Positions 15,475 to 23,642 of a stretch of 40,775 bases of DNA are shown here, piece by piece. The position numbers were made by a program, and so were the translations under genes. The notes beneath the pieces were generated by a model. It did no database searches. It was not told the DNA's origin and saw only the letters and a program-made list of their open reading frames with translations. The number at the start of each line of letters is the position of its first letter. The stretch's first letter is position 1. The DNA comes from JAHEJB01 sp037969195 (GTDB lineage Bacteria; Bacteroidota; Rhodothermia; Rhodothermales; Rubricoccaceae): NCBI GenBank assembly GCA_037969195.1, contig JBBKWZ010000119.1:1-40775 (forward strand), read 5' to 3'.

Positions 15475-17559
15475 TCAGAATCGTTCGGCTGGGTAGAGGT
15501 AAACGCGAACGTAGTCATTTGCAAAATCCGGCGTCATCAACCACGCCCAACCCATTCTATCTCCCCAGATCGGATCCGTATCGCCGACCACGAGCGCGGC
15601 AAGGCCGTGGCGCTCGGCAACGACGGCGGCGTTCTCTGCATCTGGACGATCAAACGCCGTTGCGATGTCGTCGGCAACTTCAAAGTATTTAAGTTCGGAG
15701 ACGCTGAAGAGCGTGCCCATATCACTATCGTACGCCGCGAACGGCCGGCGAGCATAGAGCGCCGGAGAAAAAGCCAGCCCTCCAGCTGTGCGAACAACGC
15801 GAGGTTTCGGGTTGTGCTGAACAATCGCTCCCTCCGGAGTATGCTGCTGAAGCCACTCGTAGGCCTCTCGTTCTGCCGCGGTACGCTTGCCAAGTTCAAC
15901 ATCCTGCGCGTACATGCCCGGCATGGCAATGAGCCCAGTATCTGCAGCAATCGGTACGAAACGCAAAATCAAACTCTGGGCAAATGTTGAACAAACACCA
16001 ACCATCGCCAGAACCAGCAAAGCGCGCCTCATCCAATTAGTCGGCGCGGCGATTGCCCCTGAGTTAAACCCCTCGATCAAAAACGCGGCCCACAGGAGGA
16101 GTACGAACTGAGCGAACATCGGCACACGGAAGCCGAGGTCGTTCATTCGAATCGCCGAGTAAAAGAATGTTGGGAAGACGAGACCGACGACAAACATGAC
16201 ACGCAACAACCGTTCATCCTGCGACAGCTTCGCTGCCATTCTTTTTCTGGCTCGCCAAAACAGCCAACCGGCCACGCCGACGAAGCCCAGTTCAACCGCA
16301 TAGCCAATCGGCAGGAAAACCAGGTGCGCGAGTCCCTCCAATCCAGTTCGCCCAAAGCGCAGATATCGATCAAAAGGGCCGAAATATCGAATTCCAAAGC
16401 TCAATGGGGACTTGTCGCCGGTACTGCTTGTACTGAGTTCCACCAGGTATGGCAGGGCCGCGAGCGATGCGACGACCCCGGAGGTGACCCAGACCATCAC
16501 CTCTCGCCAGTTCCTCCGAATGACGTTGAGAAGAACCCAGGCACCTCCGATAACCGCAGCCCCCATGGCCACCCAAATAGAGCAGAGCGCGGACGATGCA
16601 AAGGCCATTCCTGCGACGACCACGCCTGTCGAAACGCGCCCTCCTGTCGGCTCAAAGGACCAGCGAGCAATTCGCAACCCGACCAGTGCAGCAACTAGTC
16701 CGGCCACGTGATGCGGGACCGTCATCACTGATGTGATCCACAAAAAGAGCGGCTCGTTCCACCACTCGATGTCGGTGAAGACAACCGGAATCCCAAGGGC
16801 CGCCTGCCCCGCCATTCCGGCGAAGAACATGACGATATCCAAGCCACCGACCAACAGCAGCATTACGGCCACGAAAGGAAGCGCCCACCTACCTCGATTA
16901 GCGGTGTCCTTAGACAGCAAAGAATTCGTCAGGGTGTGGGCGAATACCGCTACCGTGGCCATCAGGCTAACGCCGATTAGCGCGGTCCCGGCAAATACGG
17001 CCCCACGTGGCCCAACAAGACTCCCTCCGATCGCGTCCAGCGCCGACGTCATCAGCAGCCAGCCGTAATAGTAGAAAAGCGGAACCGCCTCTCCGTCGAA
17101 GAAGAACGGATTCGTGGGAGGAATTCCACCAGCACGGATGACTTCGGTGAGGGCAAAGTGCTTGAGATAATCCCGGGCGACAACGCTGAAGTAAAGCCGG
17201 TCGCCCCAGCCGACATCCACGATGAGGAAAACCAGCACGATCGCAACGCCGAATGCGATGACCACCGGCCTGCGTAAACCTCTCATGTCAGGTCTGCCTC
17301 GAACAAAGAATCCGATGGCGGCTATCCAACTCACTCCGAAAACCGCCCACATGGCACCCCAACCAAAATGTAGAAGGAGGTGAATGAGCACGGGCCCGAC
17401 CGCGACGGAAAGGATCAGGGCTATTGCAAGTCTTACGACAAATGATCGACTACAGAATTCGAGCACACCCGTCAGCCGCCCTATTGCATACCCTGGCAGC
17501 AGAAACACGAGAGGACTCAGGACGAGTCCAACTGCGGTTTCAAAAAGATCTGCGAACAT
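15475..17559 (-). CDS. Large multi-spanning membrane protein, GT-C glycosyltransferase-like
   Basis: A 694-residue integral membrane protein with roughly 13-14 hydrophobic segments between residues 10 and 545, followed by a soluble C-terminal domain of about 140 residues. The first large loop contains VARDYLKHFALTEVIRAGGIPPTNPFFF and a nearby FYYYGW. An acidic/basic loop after the first helices followed by 'G.PP.NPF' is the layout of GT-C or PMT/DUF2298-type glycosyltransferases. The C-terminal domain has EAYEWLQQHTPEGAIV and LVVGDTDPIWGD, also common in that group. The lipid-linked sugar donor and the acceptor are unknown. It is the first gene of an operon with the LMW-PTP (4-base gap) and the kinase homologue. 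The assignment to GT-C is by layout, not by exact motif. Confidence 0.72.
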   Translation of the reverse strand: MFADLFETAVGLVLSPLVFLLPGYAIGRLTGVLEFCSRSFVVRLAIALILSVAVGPVLIHLLLHFGWGAMWAVFGVSWIAAIGFFVRGRPDMRGLRRPVVIAFGVAIVLVFLIVDVGWGDRLYFSVVARDYLKHFALTEVIRAGGIPPTNPFFFDGEAVPLFYYYGWLLMTSALDAIGGSLVGPRGAVFAGTALIGVSLMATVAVFAHTLTNSLLSKDTANRGRWALPFVAVMLLLVGGLDIVMFFAGMAGQAALGIPVVFTDIEWWNEPLFLWITSVMTVPHHVAGLVAALVGLRIARWSFEPTGGRVSTGVVVAGMAFASSALCSIWVAMGAAVIGGAWVLLNVIRRNWREVMVWVTSGVVASLAALPYLVELSTSSTGDKSPLSFGIRYFGPFDRYLRFGRTGLEGLAHLVFLPIGYAVELGFVGVAGWLFWRARKRMAAKLSQDERLLRVMFVVGLVFPTFFYSAIRMNDLGFRVPMFAQFVLLLWAAFLIEGFNSGAIAAPTNWMRRALLVLAMVGVCSTFAQSLILRFVPIAADTGLIAMPGMYAQDVELGKRTAAEREAYEWLQQHTPEGAIVQHNPKPRVVRTAGGLAFSPALYARRPFAAYDSDMGTLFSVSELKYFEVADDIATAFDRPDAENAAVVAERHGLAALVVGDTDPIWGDRMGWAWLMTPDFANDYVRVYLYPAERF

Positions 17560-17761
17560 CGGTGGGATTGTGAAGCGGAATTGGACGAGGATAGGCTCGT
17601 GCGCTTTTCGAGGACGCGGGAGAATAGAAGGATTCAGGAAAGAGGAACGGCATATCGGATTCCGCCGTGGAGCGAGCCGGTATCTTCTGGCCTTTCAAGG
17701 CACAGAAGGCAGCTTTCCGTTGTGTGCCATACGTGCCACAAGCTATCCCGTTTGCCTCAAT

Positions 17762-18826
17762 ATGGCTGATACCCCGCCATCAACTCAACCGCTGCGTGTG
17801 CTCATTACGGGCGGAGCAGGGTTTCTCGGTATCAACCTCGTCAGGTTCTTACTGAAGGAGGGCCACACGGTCACTTCGCTGGACATCGCGGAATTCGATT
17901 ATCCGGAGCGGGACAAGATCACGGTCGTTCTGGGTGACATCCGCGACAGGGCAACCGTCGACGGGTTGATGGCTGAAGCGGATGTTGTGGTGAATTGCGC
18001 GGCCGCGTTGCCACGGTTTAGTCGCGAAGAAATTTTCTCGACGGATGTTGAGGGCTTCAGGGTCGTCCTTGAATCCGCATTGGAACACGGCGTCAAACGG
18101 CTGATTCAGATTTCCTCGACCGCGGTCTACGGTGTGCCCGATCATCACCCCCTTGTCGAATCGGATCCGATGCATGGTGTTGGACCTTATGGAGAAGCCA
18201 AGGTCGCGGCCGAATACCTCTGTGAGGAGTTCAGGCGACGCGGGCTTTACGTCTCGGTCATCCGCCCAAAATCGTTCGTAGGGCCAGAGCGCCTCGGCGT
18301 GTTCTCGCTCTTTTACGATTGGGCAGTTGATGGAAAGAATTTCCCGATGCTAGGAAACGGAAAGAATCGCTACCAGCTGCTTGATGTAGAAGATCTTTGC
18401 GACGCAATCCACCGATGCGCGACGCAACCAGGCGATCAAGCCAATGACGTGTTCAACATCGGCGCCGGTTCCTTCACGACAATGCGCGAGGACTATCAAG
18501 TAGTTCTCGACGAAGCGGGATACGACAAGCACATCGTGGGGCTTCCCGCTGCACCCGCCATCTGGACGCTCCGAGTTCTGGATCGGCTCGGCCTCTCCCC
18601 GCTTTATCCGTGGGTGTACGAGACGGCCAACAAGGACTCGTTTGTCTCGATTGAGAAGGCCCAGAAAGAGCTTGGGTGGCAGCCGAAGTTCAGCAACAAG
18701 GATGCGTTGCTGCGCAATTTCCACTGGTATCTCGACAATATCGCGTCGTTCAAAGGCCAGAGTGGCGTCAGCCATCGCGTGCCGTGGAAGCAGGGTGTCC
18801 TTGGAATTGCCAAACGCTTTTTCTAG
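17762..18826 (+). CDS. NAD-dependent epimerase/dehydratase
   Basis: A 354-residue extended SDR enzyme acting on a nucleotide sugar or a related substrate. The NAD-binding loop GGAGFLGINL begins near residue 18, followed by VVLGDIRD and NCAAALPR. The catalytic residues are in ISSTAVYG and YGEAK (YxxxK), and the C-terminal substrate lobe includes LGWQPKFS. The substrate is not evident; close relatives occur in lipid-sugar and hopanoid-like gene clusters. I use the ATG at 17762 because it lies directly before the first strand; the frame is open for 126 codons upstream but that part overlaps the divergent membrane gene. The 202 bases between them must hold both promoters, though I see no convincing motif. 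A hairpin follows at 18841. Confidence 0.87.
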   Translation: MADTPPSTQPLRVLITGGAGFLGINLVRFLLKEGHTVTSLDIAEFDYPERDKITVVLGDIRDRATVDGLMAEADVVVNCAAALPRFSREEIFSTDVEGFRVVLESALEHGVKRLIQISSTAVYGVPDHHPLVESDPMHGVGPYGEAKVAAEYLCEEFRRRGLYVSVIRPKSFVGPERLGVFSLFYDWAVDGKNFPMLGNGKNRYQLLDVEDLCDAIHRCATQPGDQANDVFNIGAGSFTTMREDYQVVLDEAGYDKHIVGLPAAPAIWTLRVLDRLGLSPLYPWVYETANKDSFVSIEKAQKELGWQPKFSNKDALLRNFHWYLDNIASFKGQSGVSHRVPWKQGVLGIAKRFF

Positions 18827-18840
18827 GCACACCGGTTCAA

Positions 18841-18871
18841 CCGTTTTCGTGAACCTACGTAGCGAAAATGG
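18841..18871 (+). terminator. Terminator-like hairpin after the epimerase gene
   Basis: CCGTTTTCG (18841-18849) pairs with CGAAAATGG (18863-18871) in a 9-bp stem with one G-T pair. The 13-base loop itself contains the palindrome CTACGTAG. No T run follows, so factor-dependent termination or RNA protection is as likely as intrinsic termination. The rest of the 180-base gap before dxs shows nothing else. Confidence 0.4.
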
Positions 18872-19006
18872 AAACCGCATGCACGCCGATTCGTCAACGG
18901 AGGCTAACTCTGCTTTCATAAGTGACGTGCCACCAGAGCCGTATATTTCGCATCCACACCCGGCATCGCAGTGCCCCGCCACTGCATTCCCCATACTGCA
19001 AGATTT

Positions 19007-20947
19007 ATGGCAGAGCATCAGTTCATTCCTGGTCCTCTTCTTTCCAAGATTGATCGCCCGGCCGATCTGCGTGAACTCGACATTGAGCTGCTTCCGCAGG
19101 TTTGCGATGAGCTCCGCCAGTACATCGTCGACATCGTCTCGGTACATGGTGGTCACTTCGGAGCATCGCTAGGTGTCGTCGAACTGACTGTCGCCCTACA
19201 CCACGTGTACAACACCCCTGGGGATCAAATTGTGTGGGACGTCGGCCACCAGGCATATGGCCACAAGATTTTGACAGGCCGGCGCGATGTTTTCTCGACG
19301 AATCGCAAGTACGGCGGAATTTCCGGCTTCCCGAAGCGGTCGGAATCGGAGTACGACACGTTTGGCGTTGCACACGCGTCAACATCAATCAGCGCAGCCC
19401 TGGGGATGGCGAAGGCGCGTGACATCCTGAAAGCCGACAATAAGGTGGTTGCGGTTATTGGTGATGGTGCGATGACCGGTGGTCTGGCGTTCGAAGGCCT
19501 AAATAACGCGGGTGCCGATGAATCCGACCTCGTCGTAATCCTGAACGATAACCGCATCTCGATCGACCCCAATGTCGGCGCGCTGCACGAATACCTCGCT
19601 CGGATCTCATCGAGCGGTGGCTGGAACGCGCTCAAGGACGACGTCTGGTCCTTTTTCGAGAAGCTGGAAGGTCTCGGTGGTCATACGCTCCAGAAAATCG
19701 CATCCAAAGTGGAGGACGGCGTAAAAGCCGCAATTACGCCGGGGATGTTATTCGAAGCACTCGGATTCCGCTACATTGGCCCCATCGACGGCCATGACGT
19801 CAAGTCGCTTGCCAAGCGGTTGCAGGAAGTTCGCAAGCTGCGTGGCCCGATTCTTCTCCACATCACTACGGTCAAAGGCAAGGGGTTTACTCCCGCTGAG
19901 GAGGATCAGGTGAAATGGCACGCGTCGAGTTCGCCATTCGATAAACTGACGGGAGCGAGCCTCGCGGCGCCTTCGACCAATGGCAAGAAGGCACCGAAAT
20001 GGCAGGACGTATTTGGCAAGGCAATGATTGAACTTGCCGAGCTCGACCCGCGCGTCGTCGGAATTACGGCGGCCATGCCCAGCGGAACAAGCCTGAAGTA
20101 TATGCTGGAAGAGATGCCCGACAGGGCGTTTGATGTCGGCATTGCTGAGATGCACGGTGTTGTATTCGCCGCGGGCCTGGCTACTCAGGGCCTCCGCCCA
20201 TTCGTTGGTATCTACTCGACGTTTCTCCAGCGCGGTTTCGACGGCATCATCCACGACGTCGCTCTTCAGGATTTGCCGGTAGTTTTCTGTATGGACAGAG
20301 CGGGCGTCGCCGGTGCCGACGGCCCGACGCATCACGGGGCATTAGACATCCCCTATATGCGCTGCATCCAACACATGATTTGCGCAGCTCCGCTAGATGA
20401 ACAGGACCTCCGTGACCTCATGTACACGTCGCTCATGTACGAGGACGGCCCGTTCGCGATCCGCTATCCTCGCGGATCGGCGACAGGGATGGCGCTCCGT
20501 GAAGGATTTGAAACCTTGGAAATAGGCAAAGGACGAAAAATCGCCGACGGATCCGACGTCGCGTTTGTGACCTACGGTGCCATCGGCCAGTATGTGAAGG
20601 AAGCTCGAGAACGGCTGGCAACGATGGGCGTAGCGGCGGCACACTACGACCTCCGGTTCTGCAAACCACTAGACGAGGCGCTCCTCACGGAGATTTTTAC
20701 AACCTTCGACAAGATTATTACGGTGGAAGATGGCGTCGTTCATGGCGGCGCAGGTTCAGCCGTAGTCGAATGGGCCAGCGACAACGGCTTTGCGCGTCCG
20801 CAGGTACTTCGCCTTGGCCTGCCAGATCGATTTGTTGACCATGGCTCGCAGCGCCAACTACACGACGAAGTTGGGATCGGCCCAGACGGACTCACCGAAC
20901 ACGCACGGAAACTCGTTGGCGATCGGCATTCAGTGGAAGCGGCGTAG
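19007..20947 (+). CDS. dxs: 1-deoxy-D-xylulose-5-phosphate synthase
   Basis: A 646-residue thiamine-diphosphate enzyme that joins pyruvate and glyceraldehyde 3-phosphate, the first step of the MEP pathway to isoprenoids. Visible marks are SVHGGHFGASLGVVELTVALH at the start of the TPP domain, DVGHQAYGHKILTGR, and the TPP/Mg motif IGDGAMTGG...LNDN. A pyrimidine-binding domain has DRAGVAGADGPTHHG, and the C-terminal transketolase domain has TVEDGVVHGGAGSAV. I chose the ATG at 19007 (MAEHQFIPG); the frame continues 12 codons upstream without similarity. The length is normal. The gene is followed after three bases by the FkbM methyltransferase gene, so the two share a transcript. Confidence 0.96.
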   Translation: MAEHQFIPGPLLSKIDRPADLRELDIELLPQVCDELRQYIVDIVSVHGGHFGASLGVVELTVALHHVYNTPGDQIVWDVGHQAYGHKILTGRRDVFSTNRKYGGISGFPKRSESEYDTFGVAHASTSISAALGMAKARDILKADNKVVAVIGDGAMTGGLAFEGLNNAGADESDLVVILNDNRISIDPNVGALHEYLARISSSGGWNALKDDVWSFFEKLEGLGGHTLQKIASKVEDGVKAAITPGMLFEALGFRYIGPIDGHDVKSLAKRLQEVRKLRGPILLHITTVKGKGFTPAEEDQVKWHASSSPFDKLTGASLAAPSTNGKKAPKWQDVFGKAMIELAELDPRVVGITAAMPSGTSLKYMLEEMPDRAFDVGIAEMHGVVFAAGLATQGLRPFVGIYSTFLQRGFDGIIHDVALQDLPVVFCMDRAGVAGADGPTHHGALDIPYMRCIQHMICAAPLDEQDLRDLMYTSLMYEDGPFAIRYPRGSATGMALREGFETLEIGKGRKIADGSDVAFVTYGAIGQYVKEARERLATMGVAAAHYDLRFCKPLDEALLTEIFTTFDKIITVEDGVVHGGAGSAVVEWASDNGFARPQVLRLGLPDRFVDHGSQRQLHDEVGIGPDGLTEHARKLVGDRHSVEAA

Positions 20948-20950
20948 TTG

Positions 20951-21739
20951 ATGCTGAGAAATGGCGTGTCGGTGCGTGAACGCATTAAGCAGTTCCTCAT
21001 TCAACATCCCCGGATTGGAAGAACGGGGTTTGCAGCCGTTGAGCGACTGAAGAGTAGACGCAACGCTCGCGAGGATGTGCTCACAATGGACAGGCTCATG
21101 CAACAGCTTGTCCGGCAAGGGATGACGGTGACAACCTGCCTCGACGTAGGGGCAAATCGGGGAGAATGGATTCGGAAGGCTCGCGCCGCCTTTCCGGATT
21201 CTGCCCTCTTCATGATCGAGCCGCAGGAGGAGATGGCTGCCACCTTGGACTCGTACTGCGAACGAACGCCGAGAGCCACCTGGATGCAGGCCGGTGCTGG
21301 TGCCAAACCCGACACGATGGAAATGTCCGTCTGGCCAGACCTTGTTGGTTCAACCTTTTTTGACGCTCCGGAGATCGAAAGTGGGTATGAGCGCCGAAGC
21401 GTGCAGATAGTTACGCTCTCTGGCCTCGTTGATCAGGGATGGATGCCGGTGCCCGAAATCGTAAAAATTGACGTTCAAGGGTTTGAGTTGGAAGTGCTTC
21501 GTGGGGCATCGAAATTGTTTGGCAAAACGGAAGTCTTCATTGTTGAGACGAACCTCTTTCCCTTTTTCAAGGATGTACCGGTGTTTGCGGATATCCTGGA
21601 TTTCATGCGCTCCAATGGCTACGTGCTTTACGATTTTGCCGGAATAGCTCGGCGTCCACTCGACGGCGCCCTTGCTGTGTTGGATGCCGTTTTTGTACGC
21701 GCGGATGGAGAGGCTCGGCGCTCCAATGCGTGGGGATGA
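20951..21739 (+). CDS. FkbM family methyltransferase
   Basis: A 262-residue SAM-dependent methyltransferase of the FkbM family, which O-methylates sugars or other hydroxylated products. The SAM-binding motif I is CLDVGANRGEW, near residue 65. A following acidic strand is MIEPQEEM, and the later family motif VKIDVQGFELEVLRGA is clear. The N-terminal 60 residues are basic and helical. The dxs stop codon is followed immediately by TTG then ATG; I use the ATG at 20951. The close coupling to dxs suggests a shared transcript. A direct pathway link with isoprenoid synthesis is not shown by the sequence, and surface glycan methylation is the common role. Confidence 0.88.
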   Translation: MLRNGVSVRERIKQFLIQHPRIGRTGFAAVERLKSRRNAREDVLTMDRLMQQLVRQGMTVTTCLDVGANRGEWIRKARAAFPDSALFMIEPQEEMAATLDSYCERTPRATWMQAGAGAKPDTMEMSVWPDLVGSTFFDAPEIESGYERRSVQIVTLSGLVDQGWMPVPEIVKIDVQGFELEVLRGASKLFGKTEVFIVETNLFPFFKDVPVFADILDFMRSNGYVLYDFAGIARRPLDGALAVLDAVFVRADGEARRSNAWG

Positions 21740-21849
21740 AACCTATCCGGCCCCCTTTCCAGTTTTCCGCCGCGGACATTCCATTACTCATGATTCCAAC
21801 GTCGGCCTAGCATCTGGCGTTTTCGCTTGGCTCAAGGCGCGAAATCGAA

Positions 21850-21901
21850 CTAGGGGAGGTGATGTCCCTTGTGATAGCAAGGACGTGTCGTCCGCCTCTA
21901 G
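21850..21901 (+). other. Long stable hairpin in the gap between fkbM-like and next gene
   Basis: The outer arms CTAGGGGAGG (21850-21859) and CCGCCTCTAG (21892-21901) pair with one G-U and one A-G mismatch. An inner stem GTCCCTTG/CAAGGAC closes a small loop, with one bulged C and a small internal loop between the two stems. The 225-base gap (21740-21964) has no other feature. There is no T run, so it is not a classical terminator. It could be a leader structure or a small RNA. Confidence 0.35.
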
Positions 21902-21964
21902 GCATCGAGTCAGACCTTTCGCCAGACGACTGCACGCAACCTCGGCAACTTCCGGAATCCTGAA

Positions 21965-22516
21965 ATGCCCGCGCGCGTCTACACTTTCAACCGTTCCAAC
22001 CCACCCATGCTGCCATCCCTACCCGACGACGCACGTGTCTGGCTTTTTGCCTCTAATCGAACTCTTTCAGATGACGAGCAATCCGCCGTTCTTTCTCAGA
22101 CCAGAGCCTTTATCGACGGCTGGACGTCGCACGGCAGGCCGGTGGAGGGCGTGGCAGAGGTGCACATGGCGCACGTTCTTATCGTGGGTGCGATGATTGA
22201 TGAGCGTGAGGTCAACGCAGGATTGTCTGGATGTGGAATTGATAGCCTCACGCATGCGCTGGAGGCAACGGCGAACGAACTCGCCTTCGAGCTTTCGGGG
22301 GCTCTGGATGTTCTCCTCGTGGACGACGAAAGCAGAATTGAGATTGTCTCGCGTACTGAATTCAAACGTCGCGCAATGGAAGGCCACGTCAATTCTGCGA
22401 GTTCAGTCGTTGACTTGTCCACTACCTCTGTCAACGAACTGCGCGAAAAAGGAATTAGACGGCATGTGGCCGATTCGTGGCACGCGGGTTTGCTGCCAGC
22501 GGCCGAAACCGTGTAG
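21965..22516 (+). CDS. Bacteroidota protein usually mislabelled 'ABC transporter ATPase'
   Basis: A protein of about 183 residues belonging to a small family common in Bacteroidota. Recognisable parts are LPDDARVWLFASNRTLSDDE near the start, FIDGWTSHGRPVEG, HVLIVGAMIDE, GCGIDSLTHAL and a tail ending VADSWHAG. Database entries often call it an ABC transporter ATPase, but there is no Walker A or signature motif here, so that name is not supported. The two adjacent motifs GCxID and SWH are its most constant features; the function is unknown. The ATG at 22007 (MLPSLPDD) is an alternative start that fits the family length better. It is followed with no gap by the potassium channel gene. Confidence 0.72.
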   Translation: MPARVYTFNRSNPPMLPSLPDDARVWLFASNRTLSDDEQSAVLSQTRAFIDGWTSHGRPVEGVAEVHMAHVLIVGAMIDEREVNAGLSGCGIDSLTHALEATANELAFELSGALDVLLVDDESRIEIVSRTEFKRRAMEGHVNSASSVVDLSTTSVNELREKGIRRHVADSWHAGLLPAAETV

Positions 22517-23563
22517 ATGGTCCATTCTCCTTCAAATGGACCTTTCGCGTACAGAGATCTCCTGATCGGATCTGGCGCGATGCTTGCGCTTCTTTCAACT
22601 GGCACCTTTGGTTATGCCGTTTTGGAAGGATGGTCTCTGATGGACTCATTCTATATGACGTTCATTACGCTGACGACAATTGGCTTCGCCGAGGTTGCGC
22701 CGCTCTCCACAGCCGGCAAAATCTTTACCATCGCAATTTCCGCAGTGGGCATTGGAACGTTCGCCTACATTGCCTCACGAACCGTCCAGTCCATCGTTAC
22801 AAACAATCTATTTCGCAAGCGCATCATGCAACGCAAGATCGATCGTCTGGAAGGTCATTTCATTATATGCGGCTATGGGCGAATTGGCCAGCGGGTGGCC
22901 CGGGACCTGCTGGCTGCGGAACGAGATATCGTTGTTATCGATCGACGCGATGATCGGGCCAAACAGTTGGAAGAGAATGGCATTCTCTTCGTTCAGGACG
23001 AGGCCGAGGAGGATTCAACGCTTCGGCAAGCTGGTATTGAACGTGCCTCGGGGCTCATTCTCGTGCTTCCCGTAGACTCGGCTAACGTCTACGTCGCACT
23101 TACAGCCCGTGAAGTCCGACCCGACAATGGGCTCTTCATCGTTGCTCGAACAAACGAACAGACTTCTACAAGGAAATTGCTTCGCGCGGGTGCAGATAAG
23201 GTGATCTCACCGTTGGAGATTGGAGCAGATCGCATCGCTCAAACTATCCTCCGCCCTCACGTCGACCGATTCATGGAGAAAGTGCTTGGTGTCGATGTCC
23301 TCGATTTTGACCTGGAAGAACTGCAAGTGGAACCTGGGGCGATGCTTGACGGCCGCTCTCTGGCGGAAGTTGAATTTCGACGCCGCTTCAACGCGATTGT
23401 CGTGGGAATCATGAAGCAAGATTCGCGGCAGTGGAACTTTAACCCCGACGCTTCACTGCCGATTGCTGGTGGAGACACGCTCATTGTCCTCGGCCCACCC
23501 GAGACGATAGAGTGTATCCAGGTCGAAGGATGCTCGGCGCGAGCGGAAAGTGCTGCGCGGTAG
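22517..23563 (+). CDS. Potassium channel with RCK/TrkA-N domain
   Basis: A 348-residue two-helix K+ channel of the MthK/KtrA-like type. Helix 1 lies at about 17-36 and helix 2 at about 66-88. Between them the pore loop ends in the filter-like TLTTIGFAEVAPLS; TTIGF replaces the canonical TVGYG, as in many bacterial channels. The RCK domain begins near 112 with HFIICGYGRIGQRVA (Rossmann GxGxxG), then VVIDRRDD, followed by DEAEEDSTLRQAGIERA. A TrkA-C domain follows at about 255-335 (GRSLAEVEFRR, GDTLIVLGPPE). It sits in the inner membrane with the RCK domains forming a cytoplasmic gating ring; ligands may be nucleotides or Ca2+. Its ATG directly follows the upstream stop codon, suggesting translational coupling. 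Confidence 0.92.
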   Translation: MVHSPSNGPFAYRDLLIGSGAMLALLSTGTFGYAVLEGWSLMDSFYMTFITLTTIGFAEVAPLSTAGKIFTIAISAVGIGTFAYIASRTVQSIVTNNLFRKRIMQRKIDRLEGHFIICGYGRIGQRVARDLLAAERDIVVIDRRDDRAKQLEENGILFVQDEAEEDSTLRQAGIERASGLILVLPVDSANVYVALTAREVRPDNGLFIVARTNEQTSTRKLLRAGADKVISPLEIGADRIAQTILRPHVDRFMEKVLGVDVLDFDLEELQVEPGAMLDGRSLAEVEFRRRFNAIVVGIMKQDSRQWNFNPDASLPIAGGDTLIVLGPPETIECIQVEGCSARAESAAR

Positions 23564-23642
23564 TTCTCTAGATTCCAAGCCATACTATTTTCACATCGTA
23601 TACTGTTAACTCGGTTCTGACGGGCCCACCATCCCCCTTTCC

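Noticed and set aside
21850..21901. Possible tRNA gene in the FkbM-like/next-gene gap
   Set aside because: The hairpin arms do not form a cloverleaf, and there is no T-loop GTTCRA or CCA end.
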